Positions 6,497 through 9,326 of a stretch of DNA of 9,326 nt are shown here, piece by piece. Made by a program: the position numbers and the translations under genes. The stretch is taken from NCBI GenBank assembly GCA_035464115.1, contig DATHSN010000319.1:1-9326 (forward strand). Reading direction: 5' to 3'. A model generated the notes under the pieces. The model saw only the letters and a list, made by a program, of their open reading frames with translations. It did no database searches and was not told the origin of the DNA. The stretch is from DATHSN01 sp035464115 (GTDB taxonomy: Bacteria > Actinomycetota > Acidimicrobiia > Acidimicrobiales > SKKL01). Numbering within the stretch: the stretch's first letter is position 1; every line of letters begins with the position of its first letter.

Positions 6497-6500
6497 CCCC

Positions 6501-8717
6501 GTGGCCACCGTGAACCGCGTGCTGCCGTGGCGCCGTGAGGCGGCGCCCACCGCGGTCGAGGTCGCGCCGTTGGTGGCGGGGTTCACCGGGCGGGCGGCCC
6601 GCAGCCAGGTCGCCGTGGTCACCCGGGCCTACGAGATGGCCCGCGACGCCCACGAGGGCCAGACCCGGGCGTCGGGCGAGGCCTACATCACCCACCCGCT
6701 GGCGGTGGCGCGCATCGTCGCCGATCTGGGCCTCGACGAGGTCACCATCGCCGCCGCGCTGTTGCACGACGCGGTCGAGGACACCGGTCTCGAGCTCGCC
6801 GACGTCGAGGCCGAGCTCAACGCCGAGGTGGCCCGCATCGTCGACGGCGTCACCAAGCTCGACCGGCTGAACTTCGACTCCAAGGAGGCCCAGCAGGCCG
6901 CCACCATGCGCAAGATGCTGGTGGCGATGGCCAAGGACATCCGGATCCTCATCATCAAGCTGTCCGACCGGCTCCACAACATGCGCACCATCGCCGCCAT
7001 GCCGGCCTGGAAGCAGGCCCGCACCGCGCAGGAGACCATCGACATCTACGCCCCGCTGGCGCACCGCCTCGGGATGCAGGAGATGAAGACCCAGCTCGAA
7101 GACCTCGGGTTCGCCTCCATGCACCCGAAGCGCTACGCCGAGATCGACCACATGGTGTCCACCCGGGCGCCCGAGCGCGAGCTGTACCTCACCCAGGTGC
7201 TCGAGCAGGTGCGGGCCCGTCTCGCCGAGCTGCGCATCGAGGCCGAGGTCACCGGCCGCCCCAAGCACCTGTGGAGCATCTACGAGAAGATGGTCGTCAA
7301 GGGCCGCGAGTTCGACGACATCTTCGACCTGGTGGGCATCCGGGTCACGGTCGAGTCGGTGAAGGACTGCTACGCCGCGCTCGGCTCCATCCACGCCACG
7401 TGGAAGCCGGTGCAGGGGCGGTTCAAGGACTACATCGCCATGCCCAAGTTCAACCTCTACCAGTCGCTGCACACCACGGTGGTGGGACCCCAGGGCAAGC
7501 CGGTCGAGGTCCAGATCCGCACCCGCGAGATGCACACCCGCGCCGAGTTCGGCGTGGCCGCGCACTGGAGCTACAAGGACGGCTCGGCGGCCGAGGACAT
7601 CGCCTGGCTCAACCGCATCATCGAGTGGCAACAGGAGACGTCGGACCCCACGGCGTTCATGGCCAACCTGAAGATCGACCTCGAGCAGGACGAGGTCTTC
7701 GTCTTCACGCCCAAGGGCAAGGTGGTCACCCTGCCGCTCGGGGCCACTCCCATCGACTTCGCCTACACGATCCACACCGAGGTCGGTCACGCCTGCATCG
7801 GCGCGCGGGTCAACGGGCGCCTGGTGCCGCTCGACACCAAGCTCGCGTCCGGCGACACCGTCGAGATCTTCACCTCCAAGGTCGAAGGGGCCGGACCGTC
7901 GCGCGACTGGCTCAACATCGCGGTCACGCCCCGGGCCACCAACAAGATCCGCCAGTGGTTCTCGCGCGAGCGGCGCGAGGAGGCCACCGAGACCGGGCGC
8001 GACGAGCTCGAGCGGGCGCTGCGGCGCGAGGGGCTCCCGGTCCAGAAGATCACCAACTCACCGCTGCTGGTCGAGGTGGCCGAGTCGCTCAACTACGCCG
8101 ACCTCGACGCCCTCCACGCCGCGGTGGGCGAGAACCACGTGTCGGCCAAGTCGGTGGCCGGGCGGGTCGCCAAGGCGCTGCGCGGCGGCGAGCCCGACGT
8201 CGAGGAGCAGCTGCCCCGCACCGCGCGCACGCAACGCCCCCGCAGCGACCGGGGCTCGACCGGCATCCACGTCGAAGGCCTCGACGACGTCATGGTGCGC
8301 CTCTCGCGGTGCTGCACGCCGGTGCCCGGCGACGAGATCATGGGGTTCGTCACCCGGGGCCGGGGCGTGTCGGTGCACCGCGCCGACTGCGCCAACGCCA
8401 TGTCGCTGTCGGCGGGGCAGGGCGACCGCCTCATCGACGTCGAGTGGGACTCGGCCCCGTCGGGGGTGTTCGTGGCCTCCATGGAGGTCAAGGCGCTCGA
8501 CCGCTCGCGGCTGCTGCGCGACGTGAGCTCGGTGTTCGCCGACCACCACGTCAACATCATCTCGTGCACCACCACCACCGGCTCCGACCGCATCTCCAAG
8601 ATGCGCTTCGACTTCGAGCTGGGCGACCCGTCGCACCTCCAGTCGCTGGTGTCCACGGTGAAGGGCATCGACAGCGTCTACGACGCCTATCGGATCCGCC
8701 CCGGCAAGGGCGGCTGA
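6501..8717 (+). CDS. relA: Bifunctional (p)ppGpp synthetase/hydrolase Rel
   Basis: This 738-residue long RSH enzyme makes and degrades the alarmone (p)ppGpp. The hydrolase HD domain is intact: H51 in HEGQTRASGE, HD at 89-90 with ED at 93-94, and KLSDRLHNMRT (153-163). The synthetase domain has GRPKHLWSIYEKM (252-264), FDLVGIRV (275-282), the RFKD motif (307-310, typical of bifunctional enzymes), PKFNLYQSLHTT (315-326) and VEVQIRT (335-341). TGS spans about 397-459, a helical region follows, then a CC/zinc-finger element with C604, C605, H626 and C630, and a C-terminal ACT domain (about 656-731). These C-terminal parts sense uncharged tRNA on ribosomes in the family. The GTG at 6501 is chosen for the AGGAGG at 6488-6493, seven bases upstream; an in-frame GTG at 6453 would add 16 residues. 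The 3' end overlaps the convergent gene by 31 bp. It may equally be called spoT or rel. Confidence 0.96.
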   Translation: MATVNRVLPWRREAAPTAVEVAPLVAGFTGRAARSQVAVVTRAYEMARDAHEGQTRASGEAYITHPLAVARIVADLGLDEVTIAAALLHDAVEDTGLELADVEAELNAEVARIVDGVTKLDRLNFDSKEAQQAATMRKMLVAMAKDIRILIIKLSDRLHNMRTIAAMPAWKQARTAQETIDIYAPLAHRLGMQEMKTQLEDLGFASMHPKRYAEIDHMVSTRAPERELYLTQVLEQVRARLAELRIEAEVTGRPKHLWSIYEKMVVKGREFDDIFDLVGIRVTVESVKDCYAALGSIHATWKPVQGRFKDYIAMPKFNLYQSLHTTVVGPQGKPVEVQIRTREMHTRAEFGVAAHWSYKDGSAAEDIAWLNRIIEWQQETSDPTAFMANLKIDLEQDEVFVFTPKGKVVTLPLGATPIDFAYTIHTEVGHACIGARVNGRLVPLDTKLASGDTVEIFTSKVEGAGPSRDWLNIAVTPRATNKIRQWFSRERREEATETGRDELERALRREGLPVQKITNSPLLVEVAESLNYADLDALHAAVGENHVSAKSVAGRVAKALRGGEPDVEEQLPRTARTQRPRSDRGSTGIHVEGLDDVMVRLSRCCTPVPGDEIMGFVTRGRGVSVHRADCANAMSLSAGQGDRLIDVEWDSAPSGVFVASMEVKALDRSRLLRDVSSVFADHHVNIISCTTTTGSDRISKMRFDFELGDPSHLQSLVSTVKGIDSVYDAYRIRPGKGG

Positions 8718-9103
8718 GGGGCGCTGCCCGCCGGGCCGGTGAGGGTGAGGATCACCGCCGCCTCGGCCCGGAGTCGGTGCGCGGCGTCGTGGCGTCCGAG
8801 GTCCTCGAGCTGCGCCGCGACGTCACGCCGCTCGGCGAGCTCGTGGTCGACGACGGCGCGCCCTGCGGCGTCGTCGAGCACCCGCCGGGGAACGTCGCTG
8901 GCGCCGAGGCCGTTCGCTGCTCCGGCGATCGGTCCGGTGGTGGGCGCGGTGGTGGCGGCGATGCCGGCGGCCTCGGCGTGCTGGAGGGCGGTGATCAACG
9001 ACCGTGCCGCGGCCGCCGCCACCCCGTCGCCCGAGGCGCGGGCCGCGGCGAGGGTGCGGCGCGATCGCTCGAGGATCTGCGAGGCGAGCGAGTCGACGGC
9101 CAT
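8687..9103 (-). CDS. GatB/YqeY domain-like protein
   Basis: This 138-residue protein reads on the minus strand from ATG 9103-9101 to TAG 8689-8687. The N-terminal half (ILERSRRTLAAARASG then ARSLITALQHAEAAG) is helical with the pattern of YqeY proteins, in which a short helix pair precedes ALRSALAAIxNAEA. The second half has GLGASDVPRR, VVDHELAERRDVAAQLEDLG and HDAAHRLRAEAAVIL, matching the tRNA-handling C-terminal helical domain shared with GatB in short actinobacterial YqeY proteins. The molecular role of YqeY is unclear; tRNA binding is inferred from the GatB relationship. An in-frame GTG at 9112 exists, but a TANNNT box (9116-9111) seven bases before the ATG suggests a leaderless message starting at the ATG. 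The Pro-rich C-terminal tail is partly antisense to the last ten rel codons. The family call is from residue pattern, without a search. Confidence 0.72.
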   Translation of the reverse strand: MAVDSLASQILERSRRTLAAARASGDGVAAAAARSLITALQHAEAAGIAATTAPTTGPIAGAANGLGASDVPRRVLDDAAGRAVVDHELAERRDVAAQLEDLGRHDAAHRLRAEAAVILTLTGPAGSAPQPPLPGRIR

Positions 9104-9105
9104 GG

Positions 9106-9128
9106 CGGGCACGCTAGGGACGTGCCCG
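9106..9128. promoter_or_regulatory. Inverted repeat over the promoter of the YqeY-like gene
   Basis: CGGGCACG at 9106-9113 and CGTGCCCG at 9121-9128 are perfect complements around a seven-base spacer. The dyad covers the candidate -10 box and ends three bases from the ATG, an operator-like position. An eight-pair repeat is not rare in GC-rich DNA, so binding by a regulator is only a possibility. Confidence 0.3.
9111..9116 (-). promoter_or_regulatory. Leaderless promoter -10 box of the YqeY-like gene
   Basis: On the minus strand TAGCGT matches TANNNT and is followed after exactly seven bases by the ATG at 9103, the spacing expected if transcription begins at the start codon. There is no Shine-Dalgarno. 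A -35 hexamer is not recognisable in the C-rich sequence upstream. Confidence 0.4.
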
Positions 9129-9198
9129 GGGGCGGGGGAGCGGGTTTCGCGATCGGGCCGCCCGTGTCCTTTCCCGGTTCGGCTGCGCTCACCAAGAT

Positions 9199-9326
9199 GT
9201 GAACGAGCACGATGACCTGACCCGCCGCCTCGCCGAGATGGGCCGCCACGAGGTCGATCCCGACGTGGCCGCCCGGCACCTGGCTGCCATGAGGGGCGTG
9301 GCGCCGAGCGCCGGTCGCTCCCGTCG
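9199..9326 (+). CDS. Unrecognised protein, N-terminal part (runs off the window)
   Basis: Forty-two complete codons are open from a GTG at 9199 to the right edge, with GC-rich third positions and a hydrophilic helical sequence (LTRRLAEMGRHEVDPDVA, then RHLAAMRGVAPSAGRSR). The pattern of a short amphipathic helix, then VDP and RHLAAM, resembles N-termini of small actinobacterial hypothetical proteins, but I cannot assign a family. No signal peptide or membrane segment is visible yet. The GTG lacks a clear ribosome site; the ATG at 9238 is a possible alternative start, while the ATGs at 9197 and 9212 lead immediately to stops. It is divergent from the YqeY-like gene, with 95 bp between their starts. 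Confidence 0.5.
   Translation, partial: MNEHDDLTRRLAEMGRHEVDPDVAARHLAAMRGVAPSAGRSR

Noticed and set aside
8739..9215. Plus-strand open frame after rel
   Set aside because: It is Arg/Ala/Ser-rich shadow sequence opposite the YqeY-like gene, whose minus-strand product has coherent helical family patterns and sensible codon use.
8995..9279. 94-codon minus-strand open frame across the divergent intergenic region
   Set aside because: It overlaps both the YqeY-like start and the better-looking + strand coding start at 9199, and its product is Pro-rich without any motif.
1..9326. Search by eye for CRISPR arrays, tRNA genes, insertion sequences, attachment sites and riboswitches
   Set aside because: No spaced direct repeats, cloverleaf-like sequence, transposase gene, terminal repeats or recognisable aptamer was seen. 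The window looks like stable core chromosome with uniform composition.

Overview
The window is a compact, very GC-rich (about 70% or more by eye) stretch of bacterial chromosome. On the + strand it carries a housekeeping gene train in the order ruvA (3' end only), ruvB, queA, tgt, yajC, secD, secF and a bifunctional rel gene. A short minus-strand gene of the GatB/YqeY type converges on rel, and the beginning of an unrecognised + strand gene runs off the right edge. GC-rich third codon positions, frequent GTG starts, TANNNT -10-like boxes close to start codons, and the ruv - yajC - secD - secF - rel order point to a high-GC Actinomycetota chromosome. The queA-tgt pair inside that order makes a deep-branching class such as Acidimicrobiia my best guess. 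This is inference from gene order and composition, not a database match.

Layout. Positions 1-1215 hold the RuvA/RuvB Holliday-junction branch-migration genes. Positions 1246-3437 hold queA and tgt, two enzymes of queuosine synthesis on tRNA wobble position 34. Positions 3476-6437 hold yajC, secD and secF, the accessory complex of the Sec protein export channel. Positions 6501-8717 hold the (p)ppGpp synthetase/hydrolase. Positions 8687-9103 hold the minus-strand YqeY-like gene, and a partial + strand gene starts near 9199. The genes are tightly packed: ruvA/ruvB, queA/tgt and secD/secF each overlap by four bases (GTGA), and yajC/secD by one base (TGATG). The only sizeable gaps lie before queA (30 bp), yajC (38 bp) and rel (63 bp) and in the divergent region 9104-9198. 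No intrinsic terminator with a T tract was seen.

How the genes work together. Tgt inserts preQ1 into tRNAs with GUN anticodons and QueA adds the cyclopentene precursor from AdoMet, so the pair forms one pathway segment. YajC, SecD and SecF form one membrane complex. RuvA and RuvB form one motor. Rel and the Sec genes probably share the locus only by ancestral gene order.

Nothing here looks like an undescribed multi-gene system. The observation most worth following is in Tgt: the catalytic aspartates and the zinc-ligand histidine are present, but all three zinc-ligand cysteines are replaced without any change in the length of the segment. Smaller points are an Arg-to-Leu change in the RuvB PLRDRFG motif, a palindrome over the promoter of the YqeY-like gene, a hairpin and two possible starts in front of rel, and the absence of the apt gene often found between secF and rel in actinobacteria.
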